The position numbers were made by a program, and so were the translations under genes. Source: CAYSLU01 sp964431965 (GTDB taxonomy: Bacteria; Verrucomicrobiota; Kiritimatiellia; CAIKKV01; CAYSLU01). From it: a stretch of DNA of 31,992 bases. Of the stretch, positions 1-9,277 are shown in pieces; the stretch's first letter is position 1, and every line of letters begins with the position of its first letter. The stretch covers positions 1 to 31,992 of the forward strand of contig CAYSLU010000062.1 in the NCBI GenBank assembly GCA_964431965.1, given 5' to 3'. The notes under the pieces were generated by a model, which was not told the DNA's origin, searched no databases, and worked only from the letters and a program-made list of their open reading frames with translations.

Positions 1-2276
1 AAGTGCATCTCCAGCCGGATGATCCCGTCCCCCTGGCACGCCTCGCAGCGCCCGCCCTTGACGTTGAAGCTGAACCGGCCGCCCTTGTAGCCCCGCACGC
101 GGGCCGACGGAAGCGCCGCAAACAGATCGCGGATGACGCCGAACGCGCCAGTGTAGGTCGCCGGGTTGCTGCGCGGCGTCCGGCCGATCGGCGACTGGTC
201 GATCACGATCGCCTTGTCGATCTTGTCCAGCCCGTCGATGCGGGTGTGCCGGCCCGGCCGGTCCTTGGCCCGGTACAGGTACTGGAAGAGCGCTCGGCGC
301 AGGATCTCGTCCACCAGCGTGCTCTTGCCGCTGCCGGATACGCCGGTCACACACACGAGCAGGCCCAGCGGGATGCGCACCGTGATATCGCGGAGGTTGT
401 TCTCGGCGGCTCCCACAATCTGCAGCCAGCCGTTTGCCGGACGCCCGCGGCGGCGCGGGACATCGATGCGGGCGGCGCCTGTCAGGTAGCGGGCCGTGAG
501 CGACTTCGGGCTCGCGAGCAGGTCCGACAGCGGCCCCTGCGACATCACGTCCCCGCCGAGCCGGCCCGCGCCCGGGCCCAGATCGATGACCCAGTCGGCC
601 GACCGGATCGTATCCTCGTCGTGCTCGACGACGATCACCGTGTTCCCGAGGTCGCGCAGATTCTGAAGCGTCCGGATCAGCCGCTCGTTGTCCCGGTGGT
701 GCAGCCCGATGCTGGGCTCGTCGAGCACGTACAGGACGCCGACGAGCCCGGCCCCGATCTGCGTCGCCAGCCGGATCCGCTGCGCCTCGCCTCCCGACAG
801 CGTGCCGCTCTCCCGGTCCAGGGTCAGGTAGTCCAGCCCCACGTTCACCATGAACCCCAGCCGCCCCCGGACCTCCTTCAGGATCTCGTTCGCGATGAGC
901 CGCTCCTGCTCGGTCAGCTCCAGCCTGTCCACGAACGCCAGCGCGTCCCGCACGGACCGGCGCGTGAAGTCCACGATGGAAGCGCCGCCCACCGTGCAGG
1001 CGAGAACCTCCGGCTTGAGCCGCGCGCCCCCGCAGGTCGGACAGCCCCGCCGGCTCATGCACTGCCGCAGCCGCTGGCGCACGAAGTCGCTGTCCGTCTC
1101 CTCGTACCGGCGCGCCAGGTTCGGGATAACGCCTTCGAACGGCTTGCGGTAGCGCTTGTACGCCGAGCCGCGCCAGTGCCCGAACTCCAGCTCCTCGCCG
1201 CCCGACCCGTGCATGATCAGCTTTTGGACGGCCGGCGGCAGATCGCGGAACGGCGTGTCCAGGCTCACGCCGCCGTGCTTCGCCACGGCCCGCAGCAACC
1301 CTTTGTAGTACAGGATCAGCCGGCGCCCGCCCTTCCGCCACGCCTGGATCGCACCGCCCTCCAGCGACAGGCTCCGGTCCGGCACGATCAGGTCCTCGTC
1401 GAGCACCAGCTTGGTGCCCAGTCCCGAGCAGTCCGCGCAGGCGCCGTGCGGGCTGTTGAACGAGAAGTGCCGGGATGCGAGCTTCTCGAAGCTGACGTTG
1501 CAGTCCGGGCACGCGAGCCGGTCCGAGTACGCCGACTCCTCCCACCGATCCTCCTCGGCCTGGCGAAGCACGACCAGCATGCCCTCGCCCACCTTCAGGG
1601 CCAGCTCCACGGAGTCGGTCAGCCGCGACCGGATGCGGTTGGTGACGATCAGCCGGTCCACCACGGCGTCGATCGAATGGAGCTTCCGCTTGTCGAGCGC
1701 GGGAGCCTGATCGAGCTCGACCATCGCCCCGTCGATCCGCGCCCGCACGAAGCCCAGCTTGGCGATCCGCTCCAGCGCCTCCTCGTGGCTCCCTTTCCGG
1801 CGGCGAACGACGGGCGCGAGAATCGACAGCTTCGTGCGCTCCGGCAGCTGCATGAGCTGGTCCACGACCGCGTGCGGCTGGTGGCTCTGCACCGGGCGGC
1901 CGCAGCTCGGGCAGTGGGGCCGGCCGATGCTCGCATAGAGGAGGCGCAGGTGGTCGTGGATCTCGGTGGTCGTGGCCACCGTGGAGCGCGGGTTCGCGCC
2001 GGCCGTCCGCTGCTCGATCGCGATCGCGGGCGACAGCCCCTCGATCGCGTCCACGTCCGGCTTCTGCATCTGGTCCAGGAACTGCCGGACGTAGGCCGAG
2101 AGGCTCTCCACGTACCGGCGCTGGCCCTCGGCGAAGATCGTGTCGAACGCCAGCGAGGACTTCCCGGAGCCGCTCAGCCCCGTAATGACGGTGAGCCGGT
2201 TGCGCGGGATGCGAACCGTGATGTTGCGCAGGTTGTGCTCCCGCGCGCCGGATACGACCATCCAGTCTGCGCTCAT
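1..2276 (-). CDS. uvrA: UvrA, excinuclease ABC subunit A (C-terminus cut by window edge)
   Basis: ATPase that recognises damaged DNA with UvrB in cytoplasmic nucleotide excision repair. About 758 residues are visible of the roughly 940 usual for the family. Seen in order: first Walker A GLSGSGKSS at residues 33-41; the AFDTIFAEGQRRYVESL stretch typical of UvrA; the first CPSC zinc-binding cysteines near residue 115; a second cysteine pair set (CPDC and CADC) around residues 250-280; ABC signature LSGGEAQRI; Walker B VLDEPSIGLHHRD; second Walker A GVSGSGKST; and the start of the C-terminal zinc finger (FNVKGGRCEACQGDG) just before the edge. The reading frame is continuous. The ATG lies 25 bases after the tyrS stop, so the two genes are probably co-transcribed. 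Missing because of the window edge: the end of the zinc finger, the second signature and second Walker B. Confidence 0.97.
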   Translation of the reverse strand, partial: MSADWMVVSGAREHNLRNITVRIPRNRLTVITGLSGSGKSSLAFDTIFAEGQRRYVESLSAYVRQFLDQMQKPDVDAIEGLSPAIAIEQRTAGANPRSTVATTTEIHDHLRLLYASIGRPHCPSCGRPVQSHQPHAVVDQLMQLPERTKLSILAPVVRRRKGSHEEALERIAKLGFVRARIDGAMVELDQAPALDKRKLHSIDAVVDRLIVTNRIRSRLTDSVELALKVGEGMLVVLRQAEEDRWEESAYSDRLACPDCNVSFEKLASRHFSFNSPHGACADCSGLGTKLVLDEDLIVPDRSLSLEGGAIQAWRKGGRRLILYYKGLLRAVAKHGGVSLDTPFRDLPPAVQKLIMHGSGGEELEFGHWRGSAYKRYRKPFEGVIPNLARRYEETDSDFVRQRLRQCMSRRGCPTCGGARLKPEVLACTVGGASIVDFTRRSVRDALAFVDRLELTEQERLIANEILKEVRGRLGFMVNVGLDYLTLDRESGTLSGGEAQRIRLATQIGAGLVGVLYVLDEPSIGLHHRDNERLIRTLQNLRDLGNTVIVVEHDEDTIRSADWVIDLGPGAGRLGGDVMSQGPLSDLLASPKSLTARYLTGAARIDVPRRRGRPANGWLQIVGAAENNLRDITVRIPLGLLVCVTGVSGSGKSTLVDEILRRALFQYLYRAKDRPGRHTRIDGLDKIDKAIVIDQSPIGRTPRSNPATYTGAFGVIRDLFAALPSARVRGYKGGRFSFNVKGGRCEACQGDGIIRLEMH

Positions 2277-2301
2277 GGGATACCCCGTGCGCGCCCCGCG
2301 C

Positions 2302-3573
2302 TCACCGGACCTTGACCAGCCGGAACGTCTTCCGGCCGGAGCGCAGGACGACGATCGAGCCGTCGATGATGTCCTCGGGCCTCAGGCGCGCATCGATCGC
2401 ATCCACGCGAGCGCCGTTCACGTACAGGCCGCCGCTGGCGATCAGGCGGCGCGCCTCGCCCTTGCTGGTGCACAGGCCCGCCGAGGCCGCCAGATCCACC
2501 AGCGGCGCATCGCGGGCCGCGTCCGCCGCCATCTCGGAGGATGGGACGTTCGCGAAGATCGTCAGGAGATCCTTTGCGCGAAGCCCCTGCATGTCGCCGC
2601 CGAACAGCACGGAGCTGGCCTGCTGGGCCGTGCGCAAGCCGTCCTCGCCGTGCACCGTCCGGGTCATCTCCTCCGCGAGCCGCTTCTGCGCCACCCGCGC
2701 CTCCGGGCTCCGCTCGGTCTCCCGCGCCAGCTCGTCGATCTCCTCGAGCGGCAGGAACGTGAAGATCCGGAGGAACCGTGCGACATCGGAGTCCGCCGTG
2801 CGGACAAAGAACTGGTAGAAGTCGTAGTAGGACGTCCGGGCCGGGTCCAGGTACACCGCGTTGCCGGCGCTCTTGCCGAACTTCTGCCCGGTGCTGTCGC
2901 AGACGAGCGGGAACGTCACCCCGAATGCCTCCTGCCCGCGGAGCTTTCGGACCAGGTCGGTTCCAGCCGTGATGTTGCCCCACTGGTCGGAGCCGCCGAT
3001 CTGAATGCGGCAGCCCTCGGCGTCGAACAGGTGCAGGAAGTCGTACGCCTGCAGGAGCTGGTAGCTGAACTCCGCGAAGCTCATCCCGTCCTCGCTGTCC
3101 ATCCGGGCCCGGACGCTCTCCTTGGCCAGCATGGAGCCGATCCGGAAGTGCTTGCCCACGTCCCGCAGGAACTCGATGAACGTGAAGCGGCCGATCCAGT
3201 CGTAGTTGTTGACGATCTTGGCCGGAGCCGTCGGATGATCGAAGTCGAGAAAGCGGGAGAGGTTCTCGCGGATTCCGGCGAGGTTCCGCTCGACTTCCTC
3301 CAGGCTGAGCAGCTGCCGCTCCGAGCTCTTCCCGGAGGGGTCCCCGATCAGGCCGGTGGCGCCGCCCACCAGCGCCAGCACCCGGTGCCCGCACCGCTGG
3401 AAGTGGGCCAGGCCCATGATCGTGACGAAGTTGCCGACCTGCAGGCTGCTCGACGTCGGGTCGAATCCGGCGTACACGCAGCCCGGGGCATTCACGAACT
3501 GCCGGATCTCCGGGTTGGTCACCGCGTCCAGCAGCCCGCGGGCCTCAAGGTTCTCGATTACATTCCGCGTCAT
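2302..3573 (-). CDS. tyrS: Tyrosyl-tRNA synthetase
   Basis: Class I aminoacyl-tRNA synthetase that charges tRNA-Tyr; 423 residues, normal for the bacterial form. Seen: the GFDPT tyrosine/ATP pocket at residues 36-40, the HIGH-equivalent motif reading QVGN at 45-48, the GDPSGKS segment at 78-84, the GGSDQWGN motif near 193-200, the KMSKS-equivalent KFGKS at 231-235, and an S4 RNA-binding domain from about 357 to the end. The ATG has a good upstream GGGGGGAGCGA ribosome-binding site. Odd: the first histidine of HIGH is glutamine and the second is asparagine; Asn at the second position occurs in the family, Gln at the first is unusual as far as I know. The start codon sits only 17 bases after the T-run of a terminator that follows rpsA. 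Confidence 0.96.
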   Translation of the reverse strand: MTRNVIENLEARGLLDAVTNPEIRQFVNAPGCVYAGFDPTSSSLQVGNFVTIMGLAHFQRCGHRVLALVGGATGLIGDPSGKSSERQLLSLEEVERNLAGIRENLSRFLDFDHPTAPAKIVNNYDWIGRFTFIEFLRDVGKHFRIGSMLAKESVRARMDSEDGMSFAEFSYQLLQAYDFLHLFDAEGCRIQIGGSDQWGNITAGTDLVRKLRGQEAFGVTFPLVCDSTGQKFGKSAGNAVYLDPARTSYYDFYQFFVRTADSDVARFLRIFTFLPLEEIDELARETERSPEARVAQKRLAEEMTRTVHGEDGLRTAQQASSVLFGGDMQGLRAKDLLTIFANVPSSEMAADAARDAPLVDLAASAGLCTSKGEARRLIASGGLYVNGARVDAIDARLRPEDIIDGSIVVLRSGRKTFRLVKVR

Positions 3574-3590
3574 GATTCGCTCCCCCCATG

Positions 3591-3631
3591 AAAAAGGCGC
3601 CGCCCGCCTCGCAGAGGTCAGACGGCGCCTT
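3591..3631 (-). terminator. Rho-independent terminator after rpsA
   Basis: Read on the minus strand, a 9-bp perfect stem (AAGGCGCCG at 3631-3623 with CGGCGCCTT at 3602-3594) closes a 20-base loop and runs directly into five T residues (3595-3591). It lies 27 bases after the rpsA stop and ends 17 bases before the tyrS start, so any rpsA transcript that reaches tyrS must read through it. Confidence 0.85.
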
Positions 3632-4163
3632 CGTGGGTGTTCAGCCAGCTGGAGCTGCTACCGGTTGTCGTCCTTGCGACCGCGCTCGCCCGGATGCCAC
3701 TCCTCTTCCTTCTTGTTGTCGCCGAAGGCGGCATCAAACACGTTCGAGAGATCGCCCAGGTCGTCGCCGCTGCGCAGGCCCTCGAGCATCTCCTCCTTCA
3801 GCTCAAACTCCTCGTCCGGCATCCCGGCCGCCTTGATGCTGAGCCCGATCTTGCGCTCCACGGGGTCGATCTTCACCACGCGGGCCTCGACGTCCTGCCC
3901 GACCTTGAGCACGTCCTTCACCTTCTCGACCCGCTGGTTGCTGATCTGGGAGATGTGGACCAGGCCGTCGATGCCTTCCTCGATCTCGACGAATGCGCCG
4001 AACGAGGCGAGCTTCGTGACCTTGCCCTTCACCATCTGGCCGACCTTGTAGCGGGCCGTAATGGTGGACCACGGATCGTCCTGCGCCTGCTTCAGCCCGA
4101 GGCTGATGCGCTGGTTGTCCGGATCGACCTCCAGAACCACGGCGTCGACCACGTCGTTCTTCT

Positions 4164-5432
<1,269 letters not shown>

Positions 5433-5488
5433 AGTTTACCTGTTGCCTGTTACCGGGATCAGTCAGCCGCCCGGGATGCCCGTCCGGT

Positions 5489-5675
5489 TCGAAAGCGGAC
5501 CCACACCCCTGACACTTTCCGCCTCCCGCCTCTCGAAAACGGCATAAAGTCTCAAAGCCGCCGGCCAAAAGCAAGCGTCGAAAATGGACTGAGCCGGCCG
5601 GCCCATGGTCCATCCCTCTGGCTCGGTTTCGCCCGCGGACGACACGGAGGTCGTCCCGCCCTGGGTCGAAAATGG
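5489..5675. repeat. Spaced TCGAAA motifs upstream of rpsA
   Basis: Four copies of TCGAAAxxGG occur at 5489-5498, 5533-5542, 5578-5587 and 5666-5675, with steps of 44, 45 and 88 bases. A TCG at 5623 falls in the position of a missing fifth copy. The DNA between them is not repeated, so this is a set of spaced short sites and not a tandem repeat. They could be binding sites for a regulator of the divergent rpsA/oxidoreductase pair, or chance. Confidence 0.3.
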
Positions 5676-5714
5676 CCGTATCGGCTGTCCTAGAGGGTCG
5701 GGCTCCGGCCCGAC
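5637..5714 (+). repeat. Dispersed two-hairpin intergenic element, copy 1
   Basis: A 78-base unit with two hairpins: GGACGAC/GTCGTCC (5637-5643 with 5650-5656) and GTCGGG/CCCGAC (5697-5702 with 5709-5714, loop CTCCGG). The same architecture, 77 bases long with the same stem 1 and the same CTCCGK loop in stem 2, is found on the other strand at 21291-21367. It lies in the divergent gap between rpsA and the oxidoreductase. The rest of the gap 5433-5857 holds no gene that I can see. Confidence 0.6.
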
Positions 5715-5790
5715 GAGCGAAACGCTGACAACGGGAAAGACCAGGCCGGCCGACTCGCTCCGGCCAGCGATGGCCGGCTCATCGCGCCGG

Positions 5791-5819
5791 TTGACAAACG
5801 CCGGGAGCTGACGAACGAT
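5791..5819 (+). promoter_or_regulatory. Possible sigma-70 promoter for the oxidoreductase/tadA pair
   Basis: A perfect TTGACA (-35) at 5791-5796 is followed after 17 bases by AACGAT (5814-5819), a weak -10 box (three of six matches). Transcription would begin near 5826, giving a leader of about 30 bases before the ATG at 5858. The -35 match is strong and the -10 match poor. Confidence 0.4.
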
Positions 5820-5857
5820 ATGCGGGCGTCTTGGAACAGCAGATTGGGGCCAACGGC

Positions 5858-7003
5858 ATGAACAAGGTTCGAGTCGGAATCGTCGGCGTGGGCGGTATGG
5901 GCCAGGGGCACTGCGCCGGCTTGAAGAAGGTCGAGGAAGCGCAGCTGACGGCGGTCTGTGACATCGACCCCGCCACAGCTGAGAAGGTCGGCCGGGAGCA
6001 CGGCGTTCCGTTCTTCACGGAGCACCGGAAGCTCATCGCGGCGAAGCTCTGCGATGCGGTGGTGGTCGCCACCCCCCACCCGCAGCGCCCCCCGATCGCG
6101 ATCGATGCCATGCGGGCCGGGCTTCACCTGCTGAGCGAGAAGCCGCTGTCCGAGCGGGTCAGCACGGCGGATCGCATGATCCGCACCGCCCGCGAAGCCG
6201 GGGTGGCCTTCAGCATCATGTTCCAGATGCGAACCGTCCCGGCCTTCGCCAAGGCCATCGAGATCGTCCGAGGCGGCCAGCTGGGGCGCATACACCGAAC
6301 CACCATGATCGCACCGGAGTTCCGCAGCCAGACCTACTACAACTCGGCGGGCTGGCGCGCCAACTGGATCGGCGAGGGCGGCGGCGTCATGATGAACCAG
6401 TCCCCGCACATCATCGACATGTTCGTCTGCCTGGCCGGCATGCCGTCCCGCGTGCTCGGCCGAACGGAGACGCGCATGCACGACATCGAGGTCGAGGATC
6501 TGGCGGAGGCGATGCTCACCTACCCGGACGGCGGAACGGGACACATGTACTGCAGCACCAACGAGCCGGCGCCAGGGCAGATGATCGAGGTGTTCGGCGA
6601 AAAGGGAAAGCTGACCATGCGCGACGGCGCGCTGCGCTTCCTGACCTACGAGACGCCGGTCGGCGAGTTCAGCCGGACCACGACGCAGATGTGGGGCGGC
6701 CCGAAGGCCGTCGAGCAGACGGTCGAGATCCCGGCCGCGGAGTCCGGCCACCATGTGATCCAGCGCAACTTCGCCCGCCACATCCTGAACGGCGAGCCGC
6801 TGATCTCGCCGGGCGAAGAGGGCATCCGGTCTCTCGAACTGGCCAACGCCATCTGGCTCTCGGCCCACCGCGGCCGGCCGGTCGACCTGCCCATCAGCCG
6901 ACGCGCCTACGACGCCTTCCTGGCCGAAAAGCGGCGCTCGTCCAAGGGCGCCCGCGTCGCCGGAAGCGCCCGCCGGGAAACGGATCCGCGGGTCGGGAAG
7001 TAG
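5858..7003 (+). CDS. Gfo/Idh/MocA family NAD(P)-dependent oxidoreductase
   Basis: 381 residues. The N-terminus is a Rossmann fold with the dinucleotide motif GIVGVGGMG (residues 7-15) and acidic CDID after strand 2 (34-37). The family EKP motif is at 94-96. The C-terminal alpha/beta substrate domain has GGGVMMNQSPHIID at about 174-187, where His184 and Asp187 match the family's catalytic H/D positions. Enzymes of this family oxidise or reduce hydroxyls of sugars, inositols and related compounds; substrate cannot be assigned here. I chose ATG 5858 because the Rossmann strand starts at residue 4; an in-frame TTG at 5831 would add nine residues with no family similarity. The C-terminal 30 residues are basic and low-complexity. 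tadA follows after 20 bases. Confidence 0.93.
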   Translation: MNKVRVGIVGVGGMGQGHCAGLKKVEEAQLTAVCDIDPATAEKVGREHGVPFFTEHRKLIAAKLCDAVVVATPHPQRPPIAIDAMRAGLHLLSEKPLSERVSTADRMIRTAREAGVAFSIMFQMRTVPAFAKAIEIVRGGQLGRIHRTTMIAPEFRSQTYYNSAGWRANWIGEGGGVMMNQSPHIIDMFVCLAGMPSRVLGRTETRMHDIEVEDLAEAMLTYPDGGTGHMYCSTNEPAPGQMIEVFGEKGKLTMRDGALRFLTYETPVGEFSRTTTQMWGGPKAVEQTVEIPAAESGHHVIQRNFARHILNGEPLISPGEEGIRSLELANAIWLSAHRGRPVDLPISRRAYDAFLAEKRRSSKGARVAGSARRETDPRVGK

Positions 7004-7023
7004 CCGTCACTCCGGCCCACGCC

Positions 7024-7491
7024 ATGCTGGAACCCAACAGCGACGAGCACTACATGCGGATGGCGCTGCGAGAGGCCCAGGCCGCCGCGGACGCCGGGGA
7101 GTCGCCGGTCGGCGCCGTCATCGCGCGCGAGGGGGGCATCATCGGCCGCGCGCACAACAGCGTCGAGCTGCTCAAGGACCCCACCGCGCACGCCGAGATG
7201 ATCGCCATCACGCAGGCCGCCGCCGCGGTCGGCGACTGGCGCCTGACGGAATCCACGCTCTACGTCACCAAGGAGCCCTGCGCCATGTGCGCGGGCGCCA
7301 TCGTGCTGGCGCGGATCCCGCGCGTCGTCTTCGGCGTGGCCGATCCGATCCGCGGCGGAGCGGTCTCCGTCTTCGGCATCGTGAACCACCCGAAGCTGAA
7401 CCACCGCAGCGAGGTGGTGTCGGGCGTGCTCGAAGCGGAGTGCCGCGAGATCCTGCAGGAGTTCTTCCGGCGGCGGCGGACGGGCCCATAG
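7024..7491 (+). CDS. tadA: tRNA-specific adenosine deaminase TadA
   Basis: Zinc-dependent cytidine-deaminase-fold enzyme that converts A34 to inosine in the tRNA-Arg(ACG) anticodon. 155 residues, normal length. The catalytic motif HAE is at residues 56-58 and the zinc-binding PCAMC at 85-89; the conserved HN (44-45) and the RIPRVVFGVADP stretch at about 97-108 are typical for TadA over other deaminases, as is the DPTAHAE context. The ATG is chosen because family homology begins within a few residues (DEHYMRMALREA). The ribosome-binding site is weak, so coupling to the upstream oxidoreductase is possible. Confidence 0.93.
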   Translation: MLEPNSDEHYMRMALREAQAAADAGESPVGAVIAREGGIIGRAHNSVELLKDPTAHAEMIAITQAAAAVGDWRLTESTLYVTKEPCAMCAGAIVLARIPRVVFGVADPIRGGAVSVFGIVNHPKLNHRSEVVSGVLEAECREILQEFFRRRRTGP

Positions 7492-7497
7492 CAGGAT

Positions 7498-7510
7498 CGG
7501 CCTCGGGCCG
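7498..7510. terminator. Small hairpin in the tadA / glycosyltransferase convergent gap
   Basis: CGGCC-TCG-GGCCG forms a 5-bp stem with a 3-base loop between the two converging stop codons (7491 and 7516). No T-run follows on either strand, so a termination role is only suggested by position. Confidence 0.25.
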
Positions 7511-7515
7511 AATGC

Positions 7516-9132
7516 TCACGGCTTGCCGGGGCGGTTCGACACGATCACCTTTCCGCCAACGTTCTCGACGGCGTGGGCCAAGCGCCCCACCCGCTCGATC
7601 GAGCGCTCCTCGACGATGCAGTAGACGCGGTTGGACGACTGCAGGTAGTCGCGCAGGTCCAGGCGGCGATTGATCAGGAGCGCGCGCCGGCCGCTGTAGT
7701 AGAGGACGGATTCCTTGATCCGGCGGTAGAAGGCCACCGGCTGGCCGGCCGGCAGGAACTCGTCAAGCCGCCGCGCGAGGTCCCGACTCGAGCGGTGCCC
7801 GTCGAAGAACGGCATCACCAGTTCCAGCACCAGCACGAGCGTGACGATCATCGCGACCGAGTGTCCGGCGAAGGCGTCCGCGGAGCGGCGCCACCAGAGC
7901 AGGCCCAGCGTCGCCAGCTGGCCGGCGATGAACAGCACCCCGATCACGACCACCGGCCACAGCGGAATGCCGGCCTCGTCCATCAGCCGGTCCCGAGCCA
8001 CCATCGCCACATAGAGCAGCCCGAACACGGCCACGTCGATCATCACGATCCAGGCGACCTCGAGCCAGAGCTTCTGCCGCTGCGTCGGCGCACGGATGAA
8101 CTCCGCGATCATCTCCCCGATCAGAACGGCCAGCGCCGGGAAGGCGGGGAAGATGTACGTCGGCAGCTTGGAACTGGCGAGCGAGAAGAACACCAGGATG
8201 GCCACAGCCCAGATCAGCGGGAAGCCCAGGTCGCCGCCCCACACGCCCCGCCCCTTCCGCCCGAGCCAGCCGGCGCACACGATCAGGAGAAACGTCCACG
8301 GGAAGACACCGGCCAGCAGGACCGGCACGTAGAAGTAGAAGGCCTCGCTGTGCCGCGCCTGAAGGGAAACGAACCGCATCACGTTCTGGGTCAGAAAGAA
8401 GTGCCCGCCGAAGTCCGCGTTTCGCAGGGACACCGCCACATACCACGGCGCCGCGATGGCCAGGAACAGCGCAAGGCCGGGCAGCAGCCGCGCCGTCCGA
8501 AGCGTATGGATCAAGCGCCCCCGGCTCAGGGCATAGAGGAAGGCCACCATTCCGGGCAGCACGGCTCCCACCGGCCCCTTGGCCAGCACAGCCGCGCCCG
8601 CCGCCGCATAGGCGCCCAGATAGAACCACCGGCGGCGGCCCTCGTCTCGGAAGCCGGCGTAGAACAGCACCAGCGTCAGAGTGGTGAAGAAGCAGAGCGA
8701 CTGGTCGTGCACGATCGTGCGCGAGAGCACAACCGTCTCCATGCACGTGGCGAACACCACGGCCGCCCAGAACGCGGCCGCCGGCCCGCGCGCCATCCGC
8801 CCCAGCCAGTACGTGAGGAAGACCAGCCCCACGCCCAGCAGCGCCGACGGCAGGCGCGCCGAGGCCTCGTGCATGCCGAACAGGCGGAACCCGGCAGCCG
8901 CCAGCCAGTAGTGCAGGATCGGCTTGTCGAAGAAGGGCTCGTGGTCGAAGCGCGGAACGACCCAGTCGCCGCTCTGCACCATCTCCTTGGCGACCACGGC
9001 ATGCTTCGCCTCGTCCAAGTCCCAGAACGGCCGCCCGCCCAAGTCGATGAAGAACAGGAGCAGGCACAGGCCGGCCAAGGCCGCCAGCCGCCCCCGTTCC
9101 CCGCTCAGCCCCCGCTTCATGCGATCCATCAT
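7516..9132 (-). CDS. ArnT/PMT-like (GT39-type) polyprenyl-phosphate glycosyltransferase
   Basis: Integral membrane transferase, 538 residues, of the family that moves a sugar from a lipid-phosphate donor to an envelope acceptor on the outer face of the inner membrane. After the first helix (about 16-31) the first periplasmic loop carries DLDEAKHAVVAKEM, the acidic DE pair expected for the catalytic site, then FDHEPFFDKPILHYW, typical of ArnT-like proteins. About eleven to twelve hydrophobic segments follow to about residue 430, and a soluble C-terminal domain of about 100 residues ends the protein. Three Met codons lie near the start (9132, 9129, 9120); the first is used here. Acceptor and sugar cannot be told; lipid A or a surface glycan is an inference. 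Confidence 0.9.
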   Translation of the reverse strand: MMDRMKRGLSGERGRLAALAGLCLLLFFIDLGGRPFWDLDEAKHAVVAKEMVQSGDWVVPRFDHEPFFDKPILHYWLAAAGFRLFGMHEASARLPSALLGVGLVFLTYWLGRMARGPAAAFWAAVVFATCMETVVLSRTIVHDQSLCFFTTLTLVLFYAGFRDEGRRRWFYLGAYAAAGAAVLAKGPVGAVLPGMVAFLYALSRGRLIHTLRTARLLPGLALFLAIAAPWYVAVSLRNADFGGHFFLTQNVMRFVSLQARHSEAFYFYVPVLLAGVFPWTFLLIVCAGWLGRKGRGVWGGDLGFPLIWAVAILVFFSLASSKLPTYIFPAFPALAVLIGEMIAEFIRAPTQRQKLWLEVAWIVMIDVAVFGLLYVAMVARDRLMDEAGIPLWPVVVIGVLFIAGQLATLGLLWWRRSADAFAGHSVAMIVTLVLVLELVMPFFDGHRSSRDLARRLDEFLPAGQPVAFYRRIKESVLYYSGRRALLINRRLDLRDYLQSSNRVYCIVEERSIERVGRLAHAVENVGGKVIVSNRPGKP

Positions 9133-9148
9133 GCGCCGGCCCCATCCT

Positions 9149-9213
9149 TGGCAGTGTCAAAACGAAGTGCGTGAGCTTCTAGCCGGATATCATGCAACTG
9201 GCAATGCCAAACG
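9149..9213. promoter_or_regulatory. Pair of TGGCARTGYCAAA motifs upstream of the glycosyltransferase
   Basis: TGGCAGTGTCAAAACG (9149-9164) and TGGCAATGCCAAACG (9199-9213) are imperfect direct repeats whose starts are exactly 50 bases apart. Each contains a short dyad (TGGCA-x-TGYCA). They sit 17-81 bases upstream of the glycosyltransferase start, a fitting place for operators. No factor can be named. Confidence 0.35.
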
Positions 9214-9277
9214 CTCCGATCCCTCGCCGGGGGCGCGTCGGTCGTTGACAGCGCTCCATTCGTTCATTGCATCGTCC

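Noticed and set aside
3..2315. A 770-codon open frame on the plus strand opposite uvrA.
   Set aside because: Its product is an arginine/proline/histidine-rich antisense translation; the minus strand frame is unmistakable UvrA. Long antisense frames are common in GC-rich DNA.
3574..3660. A T-box riboswitch for tyrS.
   Set aside because: The space is too short and lacks the specifier hairpin and the TGGNACC antiterminator sequence; the hairpin fits a plain rpsA terminator.
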